From positions 1 through 37,485 of the forward strand of contig JAIVJS010000008.1 in NCBI GenBank assembly GCA_020199905.1: a stretch of DNA of 37,485 nucleotides. The letters are read 5' to 3'. Below the pieces are notes generated by a model. The model had not been told where the DNA came from and did no database searches. It was given only the letters and a program-made list of their open reading frames with translations. This DNA comes from Acidobacteriota bacterium (GTDB lineage: Bacteria; Acidobacteriota; Thermoanaerobaculia; UBA5066; Gp7-AA6). How positions within the stretch are numbered: the first letter of the stretch is position 1; each line of letters begins with the position of its first letter. Positions 22,961 to 30,695 of this stretch are shown here, one piece after another. A program made the position numbers and the translations under genes.

Positions 22961-25117
22961 TCAGATGAACAGGGGAGCGAGGACGAGCGTGATGGTTGCG
23001 AGCAGCTTGATGAGCACGTGGAGCGACGGTCCGGCCGTGTCCTTGAAGGGATCGCCGATCGTGTCCCCGACGACGGCCGCCTTGTGGGTCGCCGAGCCCT
23101 TGCCGCCGTAGGCGCCGGTCTCGATGTACTTCTTGGCGTTGTCCCAGGCTCCGCCCGCGTTGTTCAGGAACGTCGCGACGACGATGCCCGTGATGGTGCC
23201 GACCATGAGAAGCGCGGCGACCGCTTCGGCCCCGACTCCCATCTGTTTGAAGACGAGGCCGACGGCGATGGGGGTGCCGACCGCCACGAGGCCGGGCAGG
23301 ATCATCTGCTTCAAGGCGCCCCGGGTCACGATGTCGACGGTCCTGCCGTAATCCGGCTTTTCCGTCCCCTGCATGATCCCGGGACGCTCCTTGAACTGGG
23401 CGCGCACGTCCTGGATCACGAGTGTCGCGGCGCGGCCGACCGCTTTGATCGCGAGCCCGGAGAAGAAGAAGACGAGCATCGCGCCGAGAAGGCCTGCCAC
23501 GAAGACTTCGGGTTTCGCGAGGTTGACGCTCTCGAGCTTCGCCCCGTAGTTGCTCAGCTCGTCCAGATACGCGGAGAAGAGGAGGAAGGCCGCCAGCGCG
23601 GCGGACCCGATGGCGTACCCCTTTGTCAGGGCCTTCGTCGTGTTGCCGACGGAGTCGAGGCGATCGGTCTTCTTGCGGACCTCCTCAGGCTGCTTCGACA
23701 TCTCGACGATCCCGCCCGCGTTGTCGGTGATCGGGCCAAAGGTGTCCATCGCGAGAATGTAGGCGGCGGTTCCCAGCATCCCCATCGTCGCGACCGCCGT
23801 CCCGAAGAGACCGCCGCCCGGCATGGCCCAGAGGCCGATCTTGTAGGACGAGAGAATCGCGATCGAGATCGCGATCACGGGCATCAGCGTGCATTCGAAC
23901 CCGATGGCGATGCCGGTGATCGCGTTCGTCGCCGGTCCGGTCTGCGAGGCCTCGGCAATCTCCCGCACGGGCCGGAATCGGTACTCGGTGTAGTACTGCG
24001 TGATGAACACGAAGGCGATCGAGGCCAGCACGCCGATGATTCCGCACAGAAAGTACTTCCACCAGGCGTCGGGGAGTCTCTCGTTGTACAGGAGCCACTT
24101 TGTCGCGACGAAGAAGCCTGCGATGGCGAGAGCCGAGGTGACGTAATAGCCCCGGTTCAGCGCCTGCATGGGGTCCTGGTCTTCACGCGTCTTGACGAGG
24201 AAGATTCCAACGATCGACGCCAGCAGGCCGAAGGCCCGGGCGACGAGCGGGAAGAGCATGACACCGACGATTCCCGCGGCGAAGGGCATGTCGGCCCTCT
24301 GCGCGGCGGTGGCGAGAGTCGCGCCGAGAATCATCGCACCGATGTTCTCGGCGGCGGTCGATTCGAAGAGGTCCGCGCCTCGGCCGGCGCAGTCGCCCAC
24401 GTTGTCGCCGACGAGGTCCGCGATGACGGCGGGATTGCGCGGATCATCCTCCGGAATCCCCGCCTCCACCTTGCCGACGAGGTCCGCGCCGACGTCCGCC
24501 GCCTTCGTGTAGATGCCGCCGCCGAGCTGGGCGAACAGAGCCACGAACGAGGCGCCGAATCCGTAGCCCACGATCAGGAGCGGAATCTGCGCGGGCGGAA
24601 CGGCCGTCAGGCGGCTGACGAGAAAATAGAGGCCGCCGACGCCAAGGAGCGACATCGAGACGACCAGCAGACCCGAGACCGCGCCCCCTCTCAGCGCCGT
24701 CCGGAGCGCGTCGTTCAGAGACGTCCGTGCGGCCGACGCCGTCCGGATGTTCGTGCGGATCGAGATCCACATCCCGACGTATCCGGCGAACACGGAGCAC
24801 GCCGCCCCAAGCACGAACGAGAGCGTCGTCCAGAAGGCGAGGTTCAGCGCGGTCGGCACCGGATCGAAAGAGTGGTGCGCGCGCACGAAGGCATAGAGGA
24901 CGAAGATGACGGCCGCGAGGACGAGGGCGAGGAGGCCGATCGTCCTGTTCTGCCGCCGAAGAAACGCCTCGGCGCCTTCCTTGATGGCGTTGGAGATCTC
25001 CCGCATGGCCGCCGTCCCGGTGTCCCGCTTGAGGACCCAGGTCGCGAGGTACCAGGCGACGAACAGCGATCCGACGGAAAACGTCAGGATCAGGGGCAGG
25101 GCGTTGCTATACGGCAT
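22961..25117 (-). CDS. hppA: Membrane pyrophosphatase, K+-independent proton-pumping type
   Basis: This 718-residue integral membrane pump (about 16 hydrophobic segments) hydrolyses pyrophosphate to move protons. Pyrophosphate- and Mg-binding motifs are present: KAADVGADLVGKVEAGIPED, NVGDCAGRGADLFES, and later DTFGPITDNAGGIVEM and the C-terminal GDTIGDPFKDTAGPSLH. In GNTTKALTKGYAIGSAAL the residue that decides K+ dependence is Lys (Lys495), with Thr at 498. K+-independent pumps have Lys and Thr here, K+-dependent ones Ala and a small residue, so this should be K+-independent and H+-specific. GAGGGAG lies 5 bases before the ATG. It may support membrane energisation used by the adjacent Ton system; the two are 298 bp apart and may not share a promoter. 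Confidence 0.96.
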   Translation of the reverse strand: MPYSNALPLILTFSVGSLFVAWYLATWVLKRDTGTAAMREISNAIKEGAEAFLRRQNRTIGLLALVLAAVIFVLYAFVRAHHSFDPVPTALNLAFWTTLSFVLGAACSVFAGYVGMWISIRTNIRTASAARTSLNDALRTALRGGAVSGLLVVSMSLLGVGGLYFLVSRLTAVPPAQIPLLIVGYGFGASFVALFAQLGGGIYTKAADVGADLVGKVEAGIPEDDPRNPAVIADLVGDNVGDCAGRGADLFESTAAENIGAMILGATLATAAQRADMPFAAGIVGVMLFPLVARAFGLLASIVGIFLVKTREDQDPMQALNRGYYVTSALAIAGFFVATKWLLYNERLPDAWWKYFLCGIIGVLASIAFVFITQYYTEYRFRPVREIAEASQTGPATNAITGIAIGFECTLMPVIAISIAILSSYKIGLWAMPGGGLFGTAVATMGMLGTAAYILAMDTFGPITDNAGGIVEMSKQPEEVRKKTDRLDSVGNTTKALTKGYAIGSAALAAFLLFSAYLDELSNYGAKLESVNLAKPEVFVAGLLGAMLVFFFSGLAIKAVGRAATLVIQDVRAQFKERPGIMQGTEKPDYGRTVDIVTRGALKQMILPGLVAVGTPIAVGLVFKQMGVGAEAVAALLMVGTITGIVVATFLNNAGGAWDNAKKYIETGAYGGKGSATHKAAVVGDTIGDPFKDTAGPSLHVLIKLLATITLVLAPLFI

Positions 25118-25415
25118 TCAGACTCCCTCTTTTTAGTGTCGAACCGGGGGCCCCAGCGAGGGGCAAAGGGGGGGAAGAATATCAGAGGTTCGGGCTCGAA
25201 ACGGCTTGTTCAGCCCGCGACGAAGTTGGGACGAGGGCGTTCGGCGGCGCGGGGGGGTGGGGCAGGGTGTGCGGAACGAAGATCGCCGGCGACGCCGCCT
25301 TCGTTCCGAGCGATTGTGAGACGCCGTTGGACGGGCCAATGCTCGACCCGGCGGGTGGGACTCGAGACCGATCTGGACAGCCGCGTGGCGCCCGGGGGGA
25401 TCTTGAGCGTTCCGG
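25118..25415 (-). other. 298-bp gap between exbD and hppA with a 10-bp inverted repeat
   Basis: No gene is seen here. CGGAACGAAG (25272-25281) and CTTCGTTCCG (25299-25308) are perfect inverted partners around a GC-rich 17-base loop that may fold further. No T-run follows, so it is not a plain terminator. The hppA promoter should lie between the hairpin and 25117, but no convincing -10 was found. The region has homopolymer G/C runs near 25148-25260. Confidence 0.5.
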
Positions 25416-25835
25416 TTATTGAATGGGAACGGTTTCCAGGACGATGCCGAGGTTGTTGGCGCCCGCGTTGCGTACGACATCCATGACTTTCGCCACGTCA
25501 CCATACGTGACGCTGTCGTCGGCCGAGAAGAACACCGTCTTGTCGCGGCGGTTCTTCAGGTTGTCGGCGAGCTGGGTCGCGAGCTGCTGCGCCGTCAGCT
25601 CCTGCTTATTCAGGAAGATCTTGTTGTTCGGCATGACCGACACGACCAGCTGGTCGGGAGGAATGTCCGCGATGTTGGTCGGCGGCGCCTTGGGCGGCAC
25701 CTTCACGTCATACCCCATCTGCAGCAGGGGCGTGATGACCATGAAGATGATGAGGAGGACGAGGACGACGTCCACCAACGGCGTGATGTTGATGTCGCTC
25801 TTGTATTCTCCCGCCCCTCCCGAAGCCATAGACAT
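25416..25835 (-). CDS. ExbD/TolR-family biopolymer transport protein (second copy)
   Basis: This 139-residue protein has one membrane segment near its N-terminus (DINITPLVDVVLVLLIIFMV) with the conserved channel Asp in PLVDV. The periplasmic domain has the family's strand-helix pattern (LVVSVMPNNKIFLNKQEL to VMDVVRNAGANNLGIV). Together with ExbB it couples proton flow to TonB. AAGGAG precedes the ATG by 8 bases. It is the last gene of the TPR lipoprotein-tonB-exbB-exbD-exbD operon, 30 bp after the other exbD. It differs from the first copy in the periplasmic part, so it is not a recent tandem copy. Confidence 0.92.
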   Translation of the reverse strand: MSMASGGAGEYKSDINITPLVDVVLVLLIIFMVITPLLQMGYDVKVPPKAPPTNIADIPPDQLVVSVMPNNKIFLNKQELTAQQLATQLADNLKNRRDKTVFFSADDSVTYGDVAKVMDVVRNAGANNLGIVLETVPIQ

Positions 25836-25865
25836 TGAGAAATCTCCTTGGGTTTCGGTTCGCCG

Positions 25866-26345
25866 CTACTTCGAGGACGGCGCCGCGGCTCCGGGAGCTC
25901 CGGCGGCGGCCATTCCCTGCGGCTTCTTCTGAGCGATCAGGCCGACGTTCTGAAACCCGGCGTCCTTGGTGATGCGCATGACTTCCTTCACCTCGCCGTA
26001 CTTCAAGCGCTGGTCGGCTTTGATGACGAGGTCGGTCTGCGGGGCGCGCTGGTACATCTCTTCGAGCGCCTTCTGGAACTCGACCTTTCCCATCGGCTGA
26101 TTGCCCGACAAGAAGTAGGCGGGAGGAGTCGCGTAGTTCACCGTGACCACCTTCTGCTTCTCGCCTTCCGGCTTCTTGTCCGGGTTGACCGTTTCCGGAA
26201 GCTGCACGCTGATCCCGTTCTGGAGCAGCGGTGTGACCACCATGAAAATGATCAGAAGCACGAGGCAGACGTCCACGAGGGGCGTGACGTTGATGTCGCT
26301 CTGCAGCTTGTTGCGGGCTTCGCCGCCTCCCACTCCCATACTCAT
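25866..26345 (-). CDS. exbD: ExbD/TolR-family biopolymer transport protein (first copy)
   Basis: The 159-residue protein starts at ATG 26345 (MSMGVGGGEARNK) with GGAGG 5 bases upstream; a longer frame upstream lacks a Shine-Dalgarno and overlaps the exbB end. The membrane segment is INVTPLVDVCLVLLIIFMVV with the key Asp. The periplasmic part includes VTVNYATPPAYFLSGNQPM, ALEEMYQRAPQTDLVIKAD and YGEVKEVMRITKDAGFQNVG, and it ends in a Pro/Ala-rich tail (MAAAGAPGAAAPSSK). It probably forms the ExbB/ExbD stator with the neighbouring genes. The presence of two different ExbD proteins in one operon is common in Acidobacteriota and suggests a heteromeric stator. Confidence 0.93.
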   Translation of the reverse strand: MSMGVGGGEARNKLQSDINVTPLVDVCLVLLIIFMVVTPLLQNGISVQLPETVNPDKKPEGEKQKVVTVNYATPPAYFLSGNQPMGKVEFQKALEEMYQRAPQTDLVIKADQRLKYGEVKEVMRITKDAGFQNVGLIAQKKPQGMAAAGAPGAAAPSSK

Positions 26346-26364
26346 GGAAACCTCCCTGCCCGGG

Positions 26365-27060
26365 TTATGCCGTGCGCTGAGTCTGGGCGCCGCGGCGTTT
26401 GATGAAGTAGTCGAGAAGCTCGGAGGCCGAGTTGGACATTTCAACCTGGAATCGCTCGATCTTGTTCATGAAGATGTTGAACAGCCAGACAGCCGGGATC
26501 GCGACGAAGAGCCCGAGCGCCGTCGTGACGAGAGCTTCCGCGATGCCGGTGGACACCGCCGCGATACCGCCCGATCCGGTCAGGGCCATTCCGCGGAAGG
26601 CGTTGATGATCCCGATGACCGTGCCGAAGAGGCCGATGAAGGGCGCGGTCGTGCCGATCGTCGCCAGGCCGGAGAGGCCCTTCTTCATGTCGGCGGTCGT
26701 GACGAGGGTTTCCCTCTCAATGGCCCGCTCGGCTGCTTCGATCGGGTCGTGGCCCTGAATGTTCGCGGCGCCGGAAGACAGGTCGTTGTGGAACTCGTAG
26801 AGTCCCGCCGCGACGACGCGCGCGAGGTGGCTGTTCTTGAACTTCTTCGATGAGTCGATCGCCTCCTGGAGCCTGTCGTTCTTCAAGAACCCGGTCACGA
26901 GGCGCGCGAACGCGAGCGACTGCTTCTTGGCCTTGTTGTAGTAGATGAATCGCTCGACCGCGACGGTCAATGAGTAGATTGACATGAGGATGAGCAGGAC
27001 ACTCACGCCCTTCGCGAGCGGCGTCATCGTTTGCCAGAGTGTGACGGGATCAAAACTCAT
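26365..27060 (-). CDS. exbB: ExbB/TolQ-family proton channel subunit
   Basis: This 231-residue inner-membrane protein has three hydrophobic segments: about 16-36 (GVSVLLILMSIYSLTVAV), about 130-155 (GLSGLATIGTTAPFIGLFGT) and about 170-195 (ALVTTALGLFVAIPAVWLF). The family signature around TAPFIGLFGTVIGIINAFR is intact, with the conserved Thr in the third helix (EALVTTALG). AAGGAG precedes the ATG by 7 bases. It follows tonB by 60 bp and precedes the exbD genes, so it should supply the pentameric channel that drives TonB. TolQ is not excluded, but a TonB in the same operon favours ExbB. Confidence 0.94.
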   Translation of the reverse strand: MSFDPVTLWQTMTPLAKGVSVLLILMSIYSLTVAVERFIYYNKAKKQSLAFARLVTGFLKNDRLQEAIDSSKKFKNSHLARVVAAGLYEFHNDLSSGAANIQGHDPIEAAERAIERETLVTTADMKKGLSGLATIGTTAPFIGLFGTVIGIINAFRGMALTGSGGIAAVSTGIAEALVTTALGLFVAIPAVWLFNIFMNKIERFQVEMSNSASELLDYFIKRRGAQTQRTA

Positions 27061-27120
27061 GAATCGCTCCTTGTCGTTCGGTAATCTTTATCCCACAGCT
27101 CGCGAGGACGATTTGCAATC

Positions 27121-27852
27121 CTAGTGCAAGTTGAAGGTGACGGTGACGGTCAGGTATACCCGGACGGCCCGGCCGTTCAACGTGGCCGGTTTGTATCTCC
27201 AACCCTGGACGGCCCGGACGGCGGACGCGTCCAGGAGGGGGTTCACGGACTTCAAAACTTTGACTTCCTCGACGCTCCCGCTGGCCGTGATGATGGCCTC
27301 CAGGATCACGACGCCCTCCATGCGGGCTTTCCGGGCGGCCTCGGGGTACGTCGGCTCGATCTTGCTCTGAAGAACGGGGGCCTTGACCTCTCCTCCGACC
27401 CGCAGGGGCTCGTCTCCCCCGCCCGCTCCGCCGGTGCCGCCCACCACACCCCCGAGCACACCGCCGGGAACTCCGCCCTCGACGCCCCCTTCCACGCCTC
27501 CCTCGACGCCGCCGGTCGCGGCGGGCTCGGGAGCGGAGGGCGCCACGGGGATCTTCTCGGGGATGATCGTCGGCTGGACCATTTCAGACGATCGCACGGG
27601 AACGGGCTTCTGAACCTCGACCGCCTTGGGAGCGGCCTTCGGTGCCGCGGGCGGCGGCGGGGGAGGCGGCGGCGCCGCGGCATAGAAGGTGACGGGAATC
27701 GGCGGCTCGGGAACGTCTTCCACGAACCAGATCGACGCCCCGACGATGATTCCGATGACGACGGCGTGAATGGCGATCGAAACCGGCAAGGTCAACGCCG
27801 TCTTCGACCCCCCTTTGCGGTTGGACGATTCGATCAGGACATCTTCGAACAT
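27121..27852 (-). CDS. tonB: TonB energy transducer with Pro-rich and Gly-rich linkers
   Basis: The 243-residue protein has a membrane anchor (LPVSIAIHAVVIGIIVGASI, about 23-42), a Pro-rich stretch (AAAPPPPPPPPAAPKAAPKA), a Gly/Val/Glu-rich tandem repeat of about 40 residues (GGVEGGVEGGVEGGVPGGV) and a C-terminal TonB domain: KIEPTYPEAARKARMEGVV, LEAIITASGSVEEVKVLKSV, AVRAVQGWRYKPATLNGRA. The C-domain touches the TonB box of outer-membrane receptors. The Gly-rich repeat is unlike the EP/KP spacer of enteric TonB and could give a flexible reach. GGGAGGAG precedes the ATG. It follows the TPR lipoprotein gene by 31 bp. No TonB-dependent receptor lies in the window. Confidence 0.94.
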   Translation of the reverse strand: MFEDVLIESSNRKGGSKTALTLPVSIAIHAVVIGIIVGASIWFVEDVPEPPIPVTFYAAAPPPPPPPPAAPKAAPKAVEVQKPVPVRSSEMVQPTIIPEKIPVAPSAPEPAATGGVEGGVEGGVEGGVPGGVLGGVVGGTGGAGGGDEPLRVGGEVKAPVLQSKIEPTYPEAARKARMEGVVILEAIITASGSVEEVKVLKSVNPLLDASAVRAVQGWRYKPATLNGRAVRVYLTVTVTFNLH

Positions 27853-27883
27853 GTGACTCCTCCCGACGCTTGGGACACCGGGT

Positions 27884-28720
27884 CTACTTGCCCGGTTCCG
27901 GCGTCGGCGTGGTGGCGGCAGCTTTCTTACGCAAATCGAGTGCCTGTTGCCGGTACTTGTCGGCGGCCGCGATGTCTTCCTGCTGCTTGGCCGGATCCGT
28001 TTCCACCTTGGCCTTCTCGCGATAGAGCAGGTTGATGTACGTCAGCGCATCGAAATTGTCCGGTTTGATCTGGAGGGCCTTCTCGACCGCGTGGAGCCCG
28101 GTATCGACGATCTGCGTCCGCGTCGCCGGGTCGATGTCCGGAAAGTGGTAGGAGCGGTCCCAGGCCTGGACCCCGATCATGACGTAGGCCTCCGGGTTGT
28201 CGGGCTCCAGGGCGGTGCGTTTGTTCAGCCATTCGAATCCCTGGTTGAAGTCGCCCTTCTTGAAGTACATCGCGGCCAGCGACTGGATCGCCTTGACGTC
28301 CTTGGGGTTGGACTGGAGGCGCTGCTTGTAGAACGCGATCGCGTCGTCGTAGCGGTCCGTCGAGAGGTACATCGAGACCAGAAACTCGTTCGCCCGCTTG
28401 TCTTCCGGGTGAGCCGCCAGGTAGGCCTTCAGGTTCTCGATCGCCTTCGCGGCGAACTGAAGGTCTTTCGGGTGCTTCGAACCCGGCTGGTACATCGCCA
28501 TGTAGGCCAGCCCGATGCTCTTCTGAAGCTTCGACTGCGAGGGGTCGAGGCGGGAGGCGTTCTCGTAGCTCGCGAGGGCGGAAGGGTAGTTGCCGGCCTT
28601 GAAGGCCTCGTTGCCTCGCTTGACCTCCTGCCGCGCCTGGATCTTCTGGCAGCCGGCGAAGGCGATCGTCGCCAGGAGAAGAAGAGCGGCCGCGGCGGAG
28701 CGGAAACGTCGACTTGGCAT
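27884..28720 (-). CDS. TPR-repeat lipoprotein, first gene of the Ton operon
   Basis: This 278-residue protein has a lipoprotein signal peptide (SAAAALLLLATIAFAGC, lipidated Cys at about residue 23) and then TPR repeats: EVKRGNEAFKAGNYPSALAS, KLQKSIGLAYMAMYQ, FLVSMYLSTDRYDDAIAFYK, IQSLAAMYFKKGDFNQGFEW, AYVMIGVQAWDRSY, DALTYINLLYREKAKVE. It is exported and membrane-tethered, and may hold a complex next to TonB. ATG 28720 has AGGAG 9 bases upstream; ATG 28753 is in frame but would give an unusually long N-region. The operon start faces the VWFA gene; the divergent region is 28721-28920. Confidence 0.9.
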   Translation of the reverse strand: MPSRRFRSAAAALLLLATIAFAGCQKIQARQEVKRGNEAFKAGNYPSALASYENASRLDPSQSKLQKSIGLAYMAMYQPGSKHPKDLQFAAKAIENLKAYLAAHPEDKRANEFLVSMYLSTDRYDDAIAFYKQRLQSNPKDVKAIQSLAAMYFKKGDFNQGFEWLNKRTALEPDNPEAYVMIGVQAWDRSYHFPDIDPATRTQIVDTGLHAVEKALQIKPDNFDALTYINLLYREKAKVETDPAKQQEDIAAADKYRQQALDLRKKAAATTPTPEPGK

Positions 28721-28920
28721 TCTGGGATGCTCCTCTGCTCTTTCGCTTTTCATCGCTTTTCCGGGCGTTTGAGGCGCCTTCCGGAGACGCGAATTCTGTT
28801 GAATTCCCCGGGACAAAGCAACATCGTTTTTTTCAGCCGCTCACGGGACCCGACAGCCGGCGCGGCCGGGGGGAATAATCACCGAAGCACCCGCGCTTGT
28901 CGTGCGGCAGGAGGCTCAAT
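28721..28920. promoter_or_regulatory. Divergent promoter region of the Ton operon and the VWFA gene
   Basis: No gene is seen in these 200 bp. AATAAT near 28875 is a -10 candidate for the VWFA gene and gives a leader of about 40 bases with AGGAGG. A T7 run near 28829 on the plus strand lacks a stem, so it is not a terminator. The minus-strand promoter is not obvious. No clear operator or Fur-type box was found. Confidence 0.4.
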
Positions 28921-30618
28921 TTGAAGACACCGTTCGCCCTGGCGGGGCTGTTCGCCGCCGCGGTCTCGCTGGCGCAGGCTCCCAAGCAGCCCCCTTCCGC
29001 GCCGGCGCCACTGCCTCCGGTCGGCGAGCGCGTCGAGGTCCACATCAGCAACGTCGAGGTCGTGGTCACGGATTCCAAGGGCAACCGGGTGACCGACCTG
29101 ACCAGGAACGACTTCGAGGTCTTCCAGGACGGCGTGCCGCAGACGATCGAGAATTTCTACGCCGTCGGCGACGGCAAGGTGACCTTCGGGGACGGGAAGA
29201 GCGAGCCTCTCGACGCCGTGGAGGCCAGAGGGGACCTTCCGACGGAGATCAAGGCGCGGTTCATCCTCTACATCGACAACCTGAACATCCAGCCGCAGAA
29301 CCGCAACCGCATGTTCGGAAAGCTGAAGGATTTCGTTTCGAAGAACGTGGGGCCGCGCGCCGAGGCGGAGGTGATCACGTTCAACCGGTCGCTCAAGGTG
29401 AAGCGCAAGTTCACCGCCGACCCGACGGAGATCCTCGCCGCTCTCGAGGAGATCGAGCGCGAGACGGGCGGCGGGACCTCGCTCTCCGGAGAGAGGCGCG
29501 ATGCGCTCCACCGTATCGACGAGTCGCGTTCGTCCGACGAGGCGCTCCAGACGGCGCGGCAGTACGCCCGCTCTCTGCGCAACGATCTCGAGTTCGACAT
29601 CGACGCGCTCAAGAGCACCCTGAACGCGCTCGCCGGGATCAAGGGGCGGAAGATCTTCGTGTACGTCTCGGAGGGGCTGCCCGCCACGGCGGGCATGGAG
29701 CTTTTCGACGCGGTCCAGAAGAAGTATCAGCAGGCCACGTCGTCGCTGGAGGCCTTCGAGTTCGACATGAGCGGCAAGTACGCCGGCGTGATCCAGTCGG
29801 CGAACGCGCAGGGAGTCACGATCTGGGCGCTCGACGCGTCGGGCCTCACCGTGGACCAGATGATCACCGCGGAAAACCGCAGCTTCGAGAACAGGCCGAG
29901 CGACTTCCTCATGCGCCAGAACACGCAGGCGCCGCTCCAGATGCTGGCGGAGCAGACCGGCGGCATGGCGTCGATCAACACGAACAGCTGGGAGCGGAGC
30001 TTGAACGAGCTCGCCAAGGACTTCTCGAGCTTTTACTCGCTCGGGTATCGCACGTCCCGTTCGGCCGTCGACCGCCCGCATTCCCTGACCGTCAGAGTCA
30101 AGCGCAAGGGCATGCGGACGCGTTTCCGCAAGAGCTTCCTCGAAAAGACACCGGAGACCCTGGCCGCCGAGGCGGTGCAGGCGAGCCTCTTCTATCCCCG
30201 GGACGACAACCCGCTGGGGATCCACGTCACGCTCGGGGCGCAGAAACCCTACAACGACGAGAATTTCGCGATTCCGGTCCGCATCGCCGTCCCCATCGGA
30301 AAACTGGGGCTGCTTCCGACCGGGGACCGGTACGAGGGCACCTTCTTCGTGTACGTCATCGCGCGCGACGCCGCCGAGAAACAGTCCGAGCTTGCCATCC
30401 AGCGGCAGGCCGTGACCGTCCCGGCCAAGGACCTGACCGTCGCCCAGGCGAAGGACTGGTTCTACGACTTCACGATGACGGTCGGCCCGGGCAGCCAGCG
30501 GATCGCCTTCGCGGTTCGCGACGGCAGCACCGGCACGACGTCGTACTACCAGAAGAATCTCTTCGTCTCGCTGCTTCCCAAAGACACGAAGAAGGAAGAG
30601 AAGCCGAAGACGAATTAG
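28921..30618 (+). CDS. Secreted VWFA-domain protein, acidobacterial type (TIGR03436-like)
   Basis: The 565-residue protein starts at TTG 28921; AGGAGG lies 5 bases upstream, and the signal peptide (TPFALAGLFAAAVSLAQ) begins there, whereas an upstream in-frame start has no Shine-Dalgarno. An Ig-like domain (VEVVVTDSKGNRVTDLTRND, FEVFQDGVPQTIENF) is followed by the VWFA fold (RFILYIDNLNIQP at the MIDAS site, GRKIFVYVSEGLP, GVTIWALDASG, LAEQTGGMASINTNSWE, YSLGYRTS). The MIDAS DxSxS is altered to DNLNI, so metal binding may be lost. A C-terminal beta-sandwich of about 150 residues follows. Function is unknown; this family is abundant in Acidobacteriota and its members are exported. It is divergent from the Ton operon. 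Confidence 0.9.
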   Translation: MKTPFALAGLFAAAVSLAQAPKQPPSAPAPLPPVGERVEVHISNVEVVVTDSKGNRVTDLTRNDFEVFQDGVPQTIENFYAVGDGKVTFGDGKSEPLDAVEARGDLPTEIKARFILYIDNLNIQPQNRNRMFGKLKDFVSKNVGPRAEAEVITFNRSLKVKRKFTADPTEILAALEEIERETGGGTSLSGERRDALHRIDESRSSDEALQTARQYARSLRNDLEFDIDALKSTLNALAGIKGRKIFVYVSEGLPATAGMELFDAVQKKYQQATSSLEAFEFDMSGKYAGVIQSANAQGVTIWALDASGLTVDQMITAENRSFENRPSDFLMRQNTQAPLQMLAEQTGGMASINTNSWERSLNELAKDFSSFYSLGYRTSRSAVDRPHSLTVRVKRKGMRTRFRKSFLEKTPETLAAEAVQASLFYPRDDNPLGIHVTLGAQKPYNDENFAIPVRIAVPIGKLGLLPTGDRYEGTFFVYVIARDAAEKQSELAIQRQAVTVPAKDLTVAQAKDWFYDFTMTVGPGSQRIAFAVRDGSTGTTSYYQKNLFVSLLPKDTKKEEKPKTN

Positions 30619-30620
30619 CG

Positions 30621-30648
30621 GCTGTCAGCTGTCAGCCCTCAGCCCGGC
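30621..30648. repeat. 7-bp-period repeat tract (GCTGTCA family)
   Basis: The units GCTGTCA, GCTGTCA, GCCCTCA and GCCCGGC lie directly after the VWFA stop. The first two units are identical to the first unit at 17114. The family matches that tract and is the reverse complement of the one at 1984. Confidence 0.65.
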
Positions 30649-30683
30649 GCCTCCGGGACGATCCCCTGGCGGCCTCGTCCCGT

Positions 30684-30689
30684 TACGAT
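30684..30689 (+). promoter_or_regulatory. -10-like hexamer TACGAT before the DUF2064 gene
   Basis: TACGAT ends 6 bases before the ATG at 30696, putting the predicted transcript start at the ATG. No Shine-Dalgarno is present, and the -35 region has no clear box. Confidence 0.45.
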
Positions 30690-30695
30690 AGGGCC

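Noticed and set aside
25140-25180. tRNA-like GGTTCGA on the minus strand
   Set aside because: The flanking bases do not form a T-arm or acceptor stem and no CCA or anticodon loop is in range.
28829-28836. Run of T on the plus strand as a terminator
   Set aside because: No stem lies immediately before it, and no transcript would need to end there.
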